Origin: CAYRFF01 sp964436125
Lineage (GTDB): Bacteria > Bacteroidota > Bacteroidia > Chitinophagales > Saprospiraceae
DNA length: 64,000 nucleotides
Reading direction: 5' to 3'
NCBI GenBank assembly: GCA_964436125.1
Contig: CAYTBT010000004.1
Coordinates: forward strand, 1-64,000
Position numbers and translations under genes: made by a program. Positions 45,425-56,014 of the stretch are shown here, one piece after another. Below the pieces are notes generated by a model. The model made no database searches, was not told the DNA's origin, and was given only the letters and a program-made list of their open reading frames with translations. Each line of letters starts with the position of its first letter. Position 1 is the stretch's first letter.

Positions 45425-48400
45425 GACAGAATCAGCTACCAATTAGGAATGGATTGAGACATAACTTCTCATAAGTTAGTATTTTTTCTCTGCGGAGACA
45501 GAATCAGCTACCAATTAGGAATGGATTGAGACCTTTATCTCTTTGCGCATACCTTTTTTCATCACCTGACAGAATCAGCTACCAATTAGGAATGGATTGA
45601 GACAATTCATTTTCTATCTTTTTATAGTTGTTTGATTCTGACAGAATCAGCTACCAATTAGGAATGGATTGAGACTTAGCAAACATTTTAATCTTTGTCA
45701 TAACTATTTTATTGACAGAATCAGCTACCAATTAGGAATGGATTGAGACATAGGTGATCTGAGAATCTGACCTTCCAGCCCTTATAAGACAGAATCAGCT
45801 ACCAATTAGGAATGGATTGAGACAGGTTTGTTTAATTATTGTACAAAAAATCAGCTGCGGTGACAGAATCAGCTACCAATTAGGAATGGATTGAGACTTT
45901 ATCTCTTTGCGCATACTTTTTTTCATTTTTTCGACAGAATCAGCTACCAATTAGGAATGGATTGAGACCCTTCGGTGTTATAGAGTGAACACTCTCAAAA
46001 AATGATAGACAGAATCAGCTACCAATTAGGAATGGATTGAGACCACTTTCACGGCTCTTGACGACACGGTTTTCTTGCAGACAGAATCAGCTACCAATTA
46101 GGAATGGATTGAGACTTTCTCTTCATAATCTTTTTTCCTCATTTCAACACCGACAGAATCAGCTACCAATTAGGAATGGATTGAGACTTTACTTCTTTTT
46201 CTGTTGCTCCGAAAATCATAATTGACAGAATCATCTACCAATTAGGAATGGATTGAGACGGGTAGCATAGCTATCTTTCACGATAGAAGGACTTAGACAG
46301 AATCAGCTACCAATTAGGAATGGATTGAGACAGGCTTCTTGGTTTGTATTCCTCCCTATGAAGCTAAGACAGAATCAGCTACCAATTAGGAATGGATTGA
46401 GACAAACTTGTTTATGTTTAAGGTCTTATCCCTCCAACATGACAGAATCAGCTACCAATTAGGAATGGATTGAGACCCATACTTCATAATATAAACGGCA
46501 TTCCACCGTTACGACAGAATCAGCTACCAATTAGGAATGGATTGAGACTAGTTGCCTTAAACTTGTTTATGTTTAAGGTCTTATGACAGAATCAGCTACC
46601 AATTAGGAATGGATTGAGACGAAAATTTTCCGCTGCTATTCTTTTCGATAATCGCCGGGACAGAATCAGCTACCAATTAGGAATGGATTGAGACGTCTAT
46701 TATGCAAACTTATATAGTTGCCTTAAACTTGACAGAATCAGCTACCAATTAGGAATGGATTGAGACTAAAATCAAATCTTTCCTTGCTTCATCATCGCCT
46801 TGACAGAATCAGCTACCAATTAGGAATGGATTGAGACAATAAAAGCCATGTTTTTAACGTGGGAGCTTATAAACAGACAGAATCAGCTACCAATTAGGAA
46901 TGGATTGAGACGCGTCTTTACGAGCTTCGATGCGGAAACTTGTTCCGGACAGAATCAGCTACCAATTAGGAATGGATTGAGACAATAAAATACATATTTT
47001 CAACGTGGGAGCTTATTCTGACAGAATCAGCTACCAATTAGGAATGGATTGAGACCACGACGGCGCAACCTGAAATCCTTAATCAACTTTCGACAGAATC
47101 AGCTACCAATTAGGAATGGATTGAGACCTCGCTTGAAAGCAGCACTTCGCAAAAGTAGCAGCGGACAGAATCAGCTACCAATTAGGAATGGATTGAGACA
47201 ACGTGTTTAAGGTGCATTAATTCTGGTAAGACCCTGACAGAATCAGCTACCAATTAGGAATGGATTGAGACTTATTGAAATCCGCTTGAATTTTGCAAAC
47301 GCCATCAGACAGAATCAGCTACCAATTAGGAATGGATTGAGACATGGCTGATTTTAGTTTAAAGCCGCCGCGCCACGGACAGAATCAGCTACCAATTAGG
47401 AATGGATTGAGACTACCATATACCATAATAATAAACGGCATTCCACCGTGACAGAATCAGCTACCAATTAGGAATGGATTGAGACTGCTACCGCTATTAG
47501 CGTATAAGATCGCCGCAAAGTGACAGAATCAGCTACCAATTAGGAATGGATTGAGACCGTCATCGTAACGCCCAAAAGGACACACCCATGATTTGACAGA
47601 ATCAGCTACCAATTAGGAATGGATTGAGACTCTTATAACCTCATTTACTAATTTCTCCACATCGTCGACAGAATCAGCTACCAATTAGGAATGGATTGAG
47701 ACATTCTGGTTCCGATATGTAAAGAATTCATTTTATAAACGACAGAATCAGCTACCAATTAGGAATGGATTGAGACAACGGCGCAATTATTGTCAATCGC
47801 TTTACGCAAATATGACAGAATCAGCTACCAATTAGGAATGGATTGAGACAATATCTATCCGCATTCCCGCCTGATTCTTTCATATGACAGAATCAGCTAC
47901 CAATTAGGAATGGATTGAGACTTTTCGATAATCGCCGCTACAAACGCGGCGTCAGACTGACAGAATCAGCTACCAATTAGGAATGGATTGAGACTGTATT
48001 TCTACCAATAAAAGATAATGAATCAATATGACAGAATCAGCTACCAATTAGGAATGGATTGAGACAACATTTTAGAGGGGGGTTGATTTTAGTTTAAAGC
48101 GACAGAATCAGCTACCAATTAGGAATGGATTGAGACCATTGATTTATTCTTCTTTTTTTACAGTCTAGGCAATGACAGAATCAGCTACCAATTAGGAATG
48201 GATTGAGACTGTACTGTTCAGTACATGAAATCACCTCTTTCATTGCGACAGAATCAGCTACCAATTAGGAATGGATTGAGACTAAACGGCATTCCACCGT
48301 AACGGCTCCTTAGGTTAGACAGAATCAGCTACCAATTAGGAATGGATTGAGACTTTATTATATCTCACAATAATAAACGGCATTCCACCGTGACAGAATC

Positions 48401-51283
48401 AGCTACCAATTAGGAATGGATTGAGACAGCTCTAAGGCTTCTCGGTTAACCTTACGACCTATGAAGACAGAATCAGCTACCAATTAGGAATGGATTGAGA
48501 CAGCTCAAAAATCATCAAACGGCGCAATTTAAAACAAGACAGAATCAGCTACCAATTAGGAATGGATTGAGACTCAATATCAACGGTGTTAACGTTGAAA
48601 ATTATTTTCGTGACAGAATCAGCTACCAATTAGGAATGGATTGAGACCACGACGGCGCAACCTGAAAGCCTTAATCAACTTTCAGACAGAATCAGCTACC
48701 AATTAGGAATGGATTGAGACATGAAAGACATATTTTCAACGTGGGAGCTTATTCTGGACAGAATCAGCTACCAATTAGGAATGGATTGAGACAAAAGTAT
48801 GCTGCGTCGGTATCTCTAGACAAATACTTTGACAGAATCAGCTACCAATTAGGAATGGATTGAGACACGTTTTTGGCAATACGTTGCAAGCATTTAAAGT
48901 TGAGACAGAATCAGCTACCAATTAGGAATGGATTGAGACTTGATGTATAGGAGCTCAAAAATCATCAAACGGCGGACAGAATCAGCTACCAATTAGGAAT
49001 GGATTGAGACTCGTATAGTTATCTGCCTTTACTTTTGGTTAAGTATGGGACAGAATCAGCTACCAATTAGGAATGGATTGAGACAGCTTGTTATTATCAT
49101 GAATTCTTAGTTCAATGTTGACAGAATCAGCTACCAATTAGGAATGGATTGAGACGATGCGCTTGACGCCTCCTTGATAATATCATTTAATTTGACAGAA
49201 TCAGCTACCAATTAGGAATGGATTGAGACATCCTTTTGTAAACTCTTTACAAGCTTACTTGCGGAGACAGAATCAGCTACCAATTAGGAATGGATTGAGA
49301 CCCTCCTTATACTCTTCGCTCCAGCCATAGTCAGAGGACAGAATCAGCTACCAATTAGGAATGGATTGAGACTACTTCTATCTTTTTCATTTCGTCATCA
49401 TTTTAAGTGACAGAATCAGCTACCAATTAGGAATGGATTGAGACCACCTATCTTGTCCGCATAGGTGGTCAGAGAATCGGGACAGAATCAGCTACCAATT
49501 AGGAATGGATTGAGACGCTTTAACCTCACATTTTACCGACATAGGAATGATCTGACAGAATCAGCTACCAATTAGGAATGGATTGAGACACCTACAAAAT
49601 ATACTTCAATCTTTTTCATAATTGTGACAGAATCAGCTACCAATTAGGAATGGATTGAGACGCATCGCTTTTTTATGCGATGCGATAATATTCTGTGTAG
49701 ACAGAATCAGCTACCAATTAGGAATGGATTGAGACTATATGAATTGTTTCATAATCGTTTGTCGCTCTGAGGACAGAATCAGCTACCAATTAGGAATGGA
49801 TTGAGACGGATTCAGTTTCTTTATAACTTCTCATAACTTTTTTGACAGAATCAGCTACCAATTAGGAATGGATTGAGACGCGTCATAAAGCTCTGCTAGG
49901 ATTTCATCGGTACTGTGACAGAATCAGCTACCAATTAGGAATGGATTGAGACTCATAAAAAGGGTTGTAGCTTACTTTTTTTATTTCCTTGGACAGAATC
50001 AGCTACCAATTAGGAATGGATTGAGACTATTAATAGCGTCATTATAAAAAATGAATGATTCATCGACAGAATCAGCTACCAATTAGGAATGGATTGAGAC
50101 GCTGTGGGGGTGCGGCATTTGTACCTCATCTCTCCACCGACAGAATCAGCTACCAATTAGGAATGGATTGAGACCGTAAATTGTCTATGCATTACACCGA
50201 TAACAAACATGACAGAATCAGCTACCAATTAGGAATGGATTGAGACGAGATATTGAAATTATTTTTATTTCTTTCATACAATTGACAGAATCAGCTACCA
50301 ATTAGGAATGGATTGAGACTAACGTTTTTAAGGTGCATTAATTCTGATAAGACACTGACAGAATCAGCTACCAATTAGGAATGGATTGAGACTGAAGTTA
50401 CTTCCTTCAATTGGCTTTTAAATTCATTGACAGAATCAGCTACCAATTAGGAATGGATTGAGACGCTTGGAAGCAGCACTTTGAGAATGTAGCAGCGCTG
50501 GACAGAATCAGCTACCAATTAGGAATGGATTGAGACGCGTTGAACAATCCAATTAATGCTTGCTCATAATTATGACAGAATCAGCTACCAATTAGGAATG
50601 GATTGAGACATACGTCCATGTGTGTATCCCCATTTCTTTTTGCATGACAGAATCAGCTACCAATTAGGAATGGATTGAGACACGCTTACAGAGACCTGTA
50701 CATCTCCGAATATGCGCTGACAGAATCAGCTACCAATTAGGAATGGATTGAGACAACTAACTTGTTCCCTTACTATATCATTATATTTACTGACAGAATC
50801 AGCTACCAATTAGGAATGGATTGAGACGGAATCGAGCCTCGCCAATGTACCATAATAGGAAAAAGACAGAATCAGCTACCAATTAGGAATGGATTGAGAC
50901 ATCTTGTCTTCTCTTGTATTCAGCTTATCCATAATATGACAGAATCAGCTACCAATTAGATGACCGAATGCAGTTTCATATAAGCGGAGCTTATATGAAA
51001 CCATTGATACTAAATGTATCAATGATGAGGAAACCACGAGCACCTGCGAGTGGCATGCAAAAAAAACACAGACTCACCGGAGTACGTCAAAGGAGGAGAA
51101 GGAAACCATCGAATTGTAAGTGAGAAAGGAAGCACCTGCGAGTGGCATGCAGAAGAGCGCAAAAGCAACGAATTGGTACAAAGATGAAAGAGGAATAGCA
51201 ATCTTTATTAGGAATGGATTGAGACAGCCCTCAAATCTTACAAAGCGGCGCAATCTAAATTGACAGAATCAGCTACCAATTAG
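45425..51283 (+). CRISPR. Type III-A CRISPR array, about 77 spacers
   Basis: 36-bp direct repeats begin GACAGAATC and end ATTGAGAC. By my count there are 76 intact copies (45425 to 50900), a 77th split by an insertion (50938-50959 and 51212-51225), and a 78th truncated after 22 bp (51262-51283). Repeats are nearly invariant; the copy at 46224 has T for G (ATCATCTACC). Spacers are 34-39 nt, mostly 36. The leader is on the cas2 side and decay on the far side, as expected. Short open frames crossing repeats (for example 46037-46225) are artefacts. Confidence 0.98.
50960..51206. mobile_element. Hairpin element inserted in a CRISPR repeat
   Basis: 247 bp that start GATGACCGAATGC just after the fifth base of ATTAG (50955-50959) and end ...AATCTTT before a second ATTAG (51207-51211), so the repeat is interrupted with a 5-bp target duplication. 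Hairpins are TTTCATATAAGC/GCTTATATGAAA (50974-51000) and CATTGATAC/GTATCAATG (51002-51024, loop TAAAT), identical in stem to module 2 at 281-331. It has two direct units of about 92 bp starting at 51040 and 51132. No open frame of transposase size and no clear terminal inverted repeats are present. Confidence 0.75.
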
Positions 51284-51570
51284 ATGACCGAATGCAGTTT
51301 CATATAAGCGGAGCTTATATGAAACCATTGATACTAAATGTATCAATGATGAGGAAACCACGAGCACCTGCGAGTGGCATGCAAAAAAAACACAGACTCA
51401 CCGGAGTACGTCAAAGGAGGAGAAGGAAACCATCGAATTGTAAGTGAGAAAGGAAGCACCTGCGAGTGGCATGCAAAACAGCACAGGCTCACCGGAGTAC
51501 ATCAAAGGAGGAGAAGGGTCCATCGAATTGTGGGTAAGAAAGGAAGCTCCTGTGAGTGGCATACAACTAA
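51284..51570. mobile_element. Second hairpin element at the end of the array
   Basis: Nearly identical to the first ~190 bp of the element at 50960, starting at the same base of the CRISPR repeat. It carries three ~90-bp direct units starting at 51364, 51456 and 51546. The array does not resume afterwards, so the far side of the insertion was lost or the repeat was terminal. Open frames here (51374-51658) run through the tandem units and are not credible genes. Confidence 0.7.
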
Positions 51571-52060
51571 ATTTCCTTTACCCACCTCCACAACACAATA
51601 CAGTAATAAAATAGAAAGGAAGATAATCAAGGACGATTACCTTCCCCTCAATAACTAACTATCCACACGCAATATATACAATTATGTGCAGAGTAACACC
51701 ATATAATCCAGAAATTATTGAAACAAAGAGGAAAAACAAACTGTAGATTGCAGAAATTGCTGAGGTAGAATGAGCAACAGTTTACCGCGAGATAAAATCA
51801 ATTATCCATACAAGCGAATGATGTATTCATGCACGGCGGCGGAGTATAGGAACAAGACGCGTCTATCAAAAAATAAACTTCGGTATAAGATAATTGAATC
51901 AATAGTAGGAGAAATTTTATCCGGGAACTGTGATTGTGGATTGGAGGCCGGAAAGGAATAATTTAAATACCTTCGACAAGAGAAATGCTCATAAGTAATT
52001 TACACCTATAAGAATCGAGCTCATCTCAGTGTTCCTGGTGCTTTTGTTAATTTGTCAATT
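51571..52060 (+). other. Gap after the array, possible small ORF
   Basis: One open frame (51770-51961, 63 residues, MSNSLPRDKINYPYKRMMYS start) and a 20-residue frame at 51683-51745 are visible. Neither resembles a known protein. I cannot tell whether they are genes, degraded mobile DNA or chance. Confidence 0.25.
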
Positions 52061-52789
52061 TTACATCCTTCCCATTGCCAATGTCGCGAGATAAAGCTCT
52101 ACATCGGGATAGCCTTTTAATAAAGCTAGTGAACAAGCTTCCAATGTTGCTCCGGTTGTCAATACATCGTCTAGCAAGAGGAGTTTTGGTGTTTTTTTAT
52201 TGTATTCTTCCCTGAACATCCGGATGGCATCCGGATCCGGCTCAAATACCCCGTTAAGAGCTTCAATCCTTCCTGCACGGCCTTTTTTGGTCTGTGAAGT
52301 GGAAAATTTTACCCGTTTTATCAGTGGACAGATCGGAATATGCAATACCTCTGAAATACCGGCAGCAATAAGTTGACATTGATTATAACCACGCAAGCGC
52401 AATTTGCGTGGATGCAGCGGCACGGGGACGATAGCGTCCAATCCTTGCCATTGCTCTGCTTTATTGAAAAAATGCGCAAGCTGCTTACCCATATCATGAG
52501 CGATTTCTTTCCTGTGTTTATACTTAATCGCATGCAACAACTTCCGTACGGCCCCATCTTTTCCATAATGATACAGGCAAGCACCATAAGCCGCTTTTAC
52601 CCGACCGTAAAAATGTGTGATGAAGGGATTGTCATCGATATGATTATAATCTGTAGGCTGCAATTCACTCAGACAATGAATGCAGATCTGCTGCCCATTT
52701 GCCGGCTGATGTTTATCGCAGATACGGCAGAGGTCAGGATAAAATAAAGCGATGAGATCAGAGGCTAATTCAGCAATTAACGTTCTCAT
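52061..52789 (-). CDS. comF: ComF-family phosphoribosyltransferase-like protein
   Basis: This 242-residue protein has an N-terminal double-zinc-ribbon-like region (CRICDKHQPANGQQICIHCLSEL) and a C-terminal phosphoribosyltransferase fold with the PRPP-binding loop LLLLDDVLTTGATLEAC (about 200-215). ComF/GntX proteins are linked to DNA uptake in competent bacteria, though their biochemical role is not settled. It is a monocistronic minus-strand gene just after the CRISPR region. Confidence 0.88.
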   Translation of the reverse strand: MRTLIAELASDLIALFYPDLCRICDKHQPANGQQICIHCLSELQPTDYNHIDDNPFITHFYGRVKAAYGACLYHYGKDGAVRKLLHAIKYKHRKEIAHDMGKQLAHFFNKAEQWQGLDAIVPVPLHPRKLRLRGYNQCQLIAAGISEVLHIPICPLIKRVKFSTSQTKKGRAGRIEALNGVFEPDPDAIRMFREEYNKKTPKLLLLDDVLTTGATLEACSLALLKGYPDVELYLATLAMGRM

Positions 52790-53125
52790 AGTACAATTCT
52801 ATTTGGTTTCATAGTGTGCATCCGACCTCAACTTAAATTGCCACCTTTATCACCGCTTTATCCTTTCCTTCTTATATATGTGTAGCCTCCTTGTAGAATG
52901 TGCCTCTTTTTCTTCAGTTTTTTTAATTCTCCGGGGAAAACAGAAAAAGCAAACTGTATTCCTGCGATTAATTCCTCAGGAAAGAATATAATTGGAGCGA
53001 GAATCCGTAAAAGCCCATGGCGATATCTCGATATTATGCTACGTATGGCATAAAACCTTGTGGAATGGAGTAGGATTTAAGCTTGAAATTTATAAGTCAG
53101 AACACTGAATGGTAGAAAAAGAAAG
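52790..53125. other. Gap between comF and tRNA-Phe
   Basis: 336 bp with no gene, hairpin element or terminator that I can recognise. Confidence 0.4.
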
Positions 53126-53198
53126 TGGTACCTCCCAGAATCGAACTGGGGACACATGGATTTTCAGTCCATTGCTCTACCAACTGAGCTAAGGTACC
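53126..53198 (-). tRNA. tRNA-Phe (GAA)
   Basis: A 73-nt cloverleaf on the minus strand. The acceptor stem GGTACCT/AGGTACC, D arm AGCTCAGTTGGTAGAGC, anticodon loop CTGAAAA (anticodon GAA) between ATGGA and TCCAT, and T arm CCAGTTCGATTCTGG are all present. The CCA end is not encoded. Confidence 0.95.
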
Positions 53199-53437
53199 AT
53201 GCTTTCTGAAGCGATGCAAAAGTACTAAAAAGTCATCAATCTTACCAAATTTTATTTATCCCTTCTGAAAAAAGAACCTTTTTAAGCGGAAAATTGCAGG
53301 CTGAGAGAGCGATATTTAAGAAGGCTTTACGAGCAGCGTATATGCACCGGAAGCGACATTTGCATAAGCTCAAATCTTAGATATATTAACTTCACCTATA
53401 AAATATCACAAAATATGCCGTATGTTTATCCCGGAAG

Positions 53438-54298
53438 ATGAAAAACGTACGTGTAGCATATATTATTGGGATACCGGCATTCCTGGCCCTCATGGTTCTC
53501 GTGATTCTCATATACGTGTATGGGATGGATCACCTCGGGAAGTGGATAGTGATACCGGTATTGATTCTTACGGTGTTGTATGTATCCCAGACACAGATTC
53601 AATGGTGGTATTCACGGAAGAAACCGCCTAAGCTCATCGACCATGAAAAGCTGCTCCTTGAAGCGCATTCACCATTTTATGCCGAACTTGAAGAGGAGGA
53701 GAAAGAGCGATTTGAGCGACGTCTTTCCCTGCTTCGTTTAACGCGCGATATTAAGATGATTGATCAGAAAAATGTGCCGGACGATATAGGCTTGCTCATC
53801 TGCGCGCCGGCCATTGAATTGAGTTTTTACGATAAAAAATATTTTCTGAATAAATACCAGCATATTGTGCTCTACCCACATCCATTCGTCTCACCTCAAT
53901 ACGGCAATAGAATGCATATATCAGAAGTTGAGCACGAGGATGGTGTCCTTATTTTTTCCGTAGAACAACTTGTTCCCAGCCTTGAAAATCAGATGGTCAA
54001 CCTCGTTGCCTATGAATGGGCTCAGGCATATCTCCATGCTTATGATGGATCGACTTACGTCAAATGCATTGATGTCCAGGAGGTTCTTGACGGGCTCTTC
54101 CTCGTCATCGATCTTAATCCTCAGCAGCTCCGCGATGCAATCGGCCTGGAGGATTTTGATACCCATGCACTTGCCCTGAGTATCTATTTTAAAAGACCAC
54201 AACTTATGATGAAACACATGCCGACTAGCTACCGGAATCTAAACAAATCCATAGCCGAGAAACAAAGCCATTTTTCAGAGAATGAAACTTCCTCATAA
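53438..54298 (+). CDS. MtfA-like protein lacking the HExxH motif
   Basis: This 286-residue protein has two N-terminal membrane helices (about 6-26 and 33-50), then a domain like the MtfA/M90 zinc peptidases: FERRLSLLRLTRDIKMIDQKNVPDDIGLLICAPAIELSF, YQHIVLYPHPFVSP. In MtfA the next conserved helix carries HEFxH; here the matching helix reads VNLVAYEWAQAYLHAYDG, with no HExxH. So it is either a pseudo-peptidase or binds metal differently. A longer ATG-to-stop frame in another phase (53422-53631) is a shadow. It is monocistronic. Confidence 0.72.
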   Translation: MKNVRVAYIIGIPAFLALMVLVILIYVYGMDHLGKWIVIPVLILTVLYVSQTQIQWWYSRKKPPKLIDHEKLLLEAHSPFYAELEEEEKERFERRLSLLRLTRDIKMIDQKNVPDDIGLLICAPAIELSFYDKKYFLNKYQHIVLYPHPFVSPQYGNRMHISEVEHEDGVLIFSVEQLVPSLENQMVNLVAYEWAQAYLHAYDGSTYVKCIDVQEVLDGLFLVIDLNPQQLRDAIGLEDFDTHALALSIYFKRPQLMMKHMPTSYRNLNKSIAEKQSHFSENETSS

Positions 54299-54405
54299 GT
54301 CGATGATATCCGTCTGAAGCAAAATAATGACAAGATTCTGCTCCGAAGATCAAAGGAGAAGAACACAGGAAATGCCTGCACTTAAAACCTCACTTAAACA
54401 ATAGC

Positions 54406-55917
54406 CTATTCAGAATCCGGGCGCATCTGCGGAAAGAAAATCACTTCTTGTATAGATGCATTATCGGTGATAAGCATGACAAGTCGGTCAATTCCTATGC
54501 CCAAGCCTGATGTCGGTGGCATACCATACTCAAGGGCGCGCAAAAAACTCTCATCGATTGCCATTGCCTCCTCATCTCCTCGCTCCGCAAGCTTCAATTG
54601 TTCCTGGAATCGCTTTCTCTGCTCAAGAGGATCATTGAGCTCCGTATAAGCATTGGCAATTTCTTTACCATTGACAAATAGTTCAAAGCGTTCCACGAGA
54701 TCCTGATTATCTCTGTGTCGCTTGGCCAGTGGTGTCATTTCTATAGGATAATCCGTGATATAAGTCGGCTGAATCAAGTGATCCTCAACTTTCTCTGAAA
54801 ATATCTTGTCAATGAGCTTGCCGCGGCCATCACTATCCTCAAGAGCTATACCTTCTTTCTCGCAATAGGCGCGCAAGGCCGCTTCATCCATATCGGAGAT
54901 ATCTGTCCCCGCATATTTCTCAATGGATTCATACATTGTCAAGCGCTCATACGGACCTCTGAAATCGATGGTATGCTCGCCTACGTTTACAGCAGTCTTG
55001 CCATTATTGACAGTTTTTACCGTATAAGCGAGAAGATCTTCCACCATTTTCATCATCCATTCATAATCCTTATAAGCAACATAAATCTCCATAGAGGTGA
55101 ACTCCGGATTATGCGTCCTATCCATTCCCTCGTTGCGGAACATCTTCCCAAATTCATATACGCCATCATAACCACCGACAATAAGTTCCTTGAGATACAG
55201 CTCATTGGCTATGCGGAGGTATAAATCAATATCTAGCGTATTGTGATGCGTCTGAAAAGGTCTTGCCGCCGCTCCGCCATGTACTGGCTGCAGTATCGGA
55301 GTCTCTACTTCCAGCCACCCAAATCTATCAAAGTAATTCCGCATTGCACGGATAATATGGCTCCGCTTCTCAAATGTCTTTCTCCGTTCCGGATTTACAG
55401 TCAGATCCACATAGCGCTGTCGATAGCGCTGTTCAGGATCCGTAAAAGCATCGTGGATATTTCCTTCAGCATCGGTCTTCACCACAGGCAATGGGCGCAA
55501 GGACTTGGATAATAGTTTGAATTCTTCTACTCTTATCGTTATTTCACCGGTTCTCGTCTTAAATACTGAGCCTTTCACACCGATATAGTCGCCTAGATCA
55601 AGATATTTCTTAATCAGATTATTGTAGAGTGATTTATCCTCTCCCGGACATAGCTCATCCCGTTTAAAGTATAATTGTATCCTGCCATAAGCGTCTTGCA
55701 GCTCGGCAAATATTACCTTGCCTTTTCCGCGCTTGCCCATTAAGCGACCGGCAATAGATACTTCTGGGAAGTTTTCCATGTCCTCCTTGAATTCATTGCG
55801 TATCTCCTCTGTGGTCGTATTCACGTCAAATGCCTCCGGTGGATACGGATTAATTCCCATTTCTTTAATGAGTTCCAGTGATCTCCTCCTTTGTTCTTCT
55901 TGTTCTGATAAAGCCAT
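54406..55917 (-). CDS. lysS: Lysyl-tRNA synthetase (class II)
   Basis: This 503-residue class II enzyme charges tRNA-Lys. An OB-fold domain (about 55-155) precedes the catalytic core with motif 2 (FRNEGMDRTHNPEFTSME, near residue 270) and motif 3 (PPTSGLGIGIDRLVMLITD, near the C-terminus). The length is normal. It is a stand-alone minus-strand gene. Confidence 0.97.
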   Translation of the reverse strand: MALSEQEEQRRRSLELIKEMGINPYPPEAFDVNTTTEEIRNEFKEDMENFPEVSIAGRLMGKRGKGKVIFAELQDAYGRIQLYFKRDELCPGEDKSLYNNLIKKYLDLGDYIGVKGSVFKTRTGEITIRVEEFKLLSKSLRPLPVVKTDAEGNIHDAFTDPEQRYRQRYVDLTVNPERRKTFEKRSHIIRAMRNYFDRFGWLEVETPILQPVHGGAAARPFQTHHNTLDIDLYLRIANELYLKELIVGGYDGVYEFGKMFRNEGMDRTHNPEFTSMEIYVAYKDYEWMMKMVEDLLAYTVKTVNNGKTAVNVGEHTIDFRGPYERLTMYESIEKYAGTDISDMDEAALRAYCEKEGIALEDSDGRGKLIDKIFSEKVEDHLIQPTYITDYPIEMTPLAKRHRDNQDLVERFELFVNGKEIANAYTELNDPLEQRKRFQEQLKLAERGDEEAMAIDESFLRALEYGMPPTSGLGIGIDRLVMLITDNASIQEVIFFPQMRPDSE

Positions 55918-56002
55918 ATTTTCCCTTTTTCAAGCTGCAAAAATACTATTCCTTTTGCACAATACATATTTCAGAGCAATTTTCATACTTTTCTATCCAT
56001 TT

Positions 56003-56014
56003 GCTTCCGCAAAT
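56003..56014 (+). repeat. Dispersed 12-mer, intergenic copy
   Basis: Exact match to GCTTMCGCAAAT between lysS and the adhesin gene. Confidence 0.7.

Noticed and set aside
46037..46225. Open frame of 62 codons inside the CRISPR array
   Set aside because: It runs through repeats and spacers and is an artefact of the repeat period.
51374..51658. Open frame of 94 codons at the end of the array
   Set aside because: It is made of the ~90-bp tandem units of the hairpin element; a second frame on the other strand is equally open, so repetition explains it.
53422..53631. 69-codon frame starting just before the MtfA-like gene
   Set aside because: It is in another phase of the same strand and lies almost fully inside the MtfA-like gene, which has the family features.
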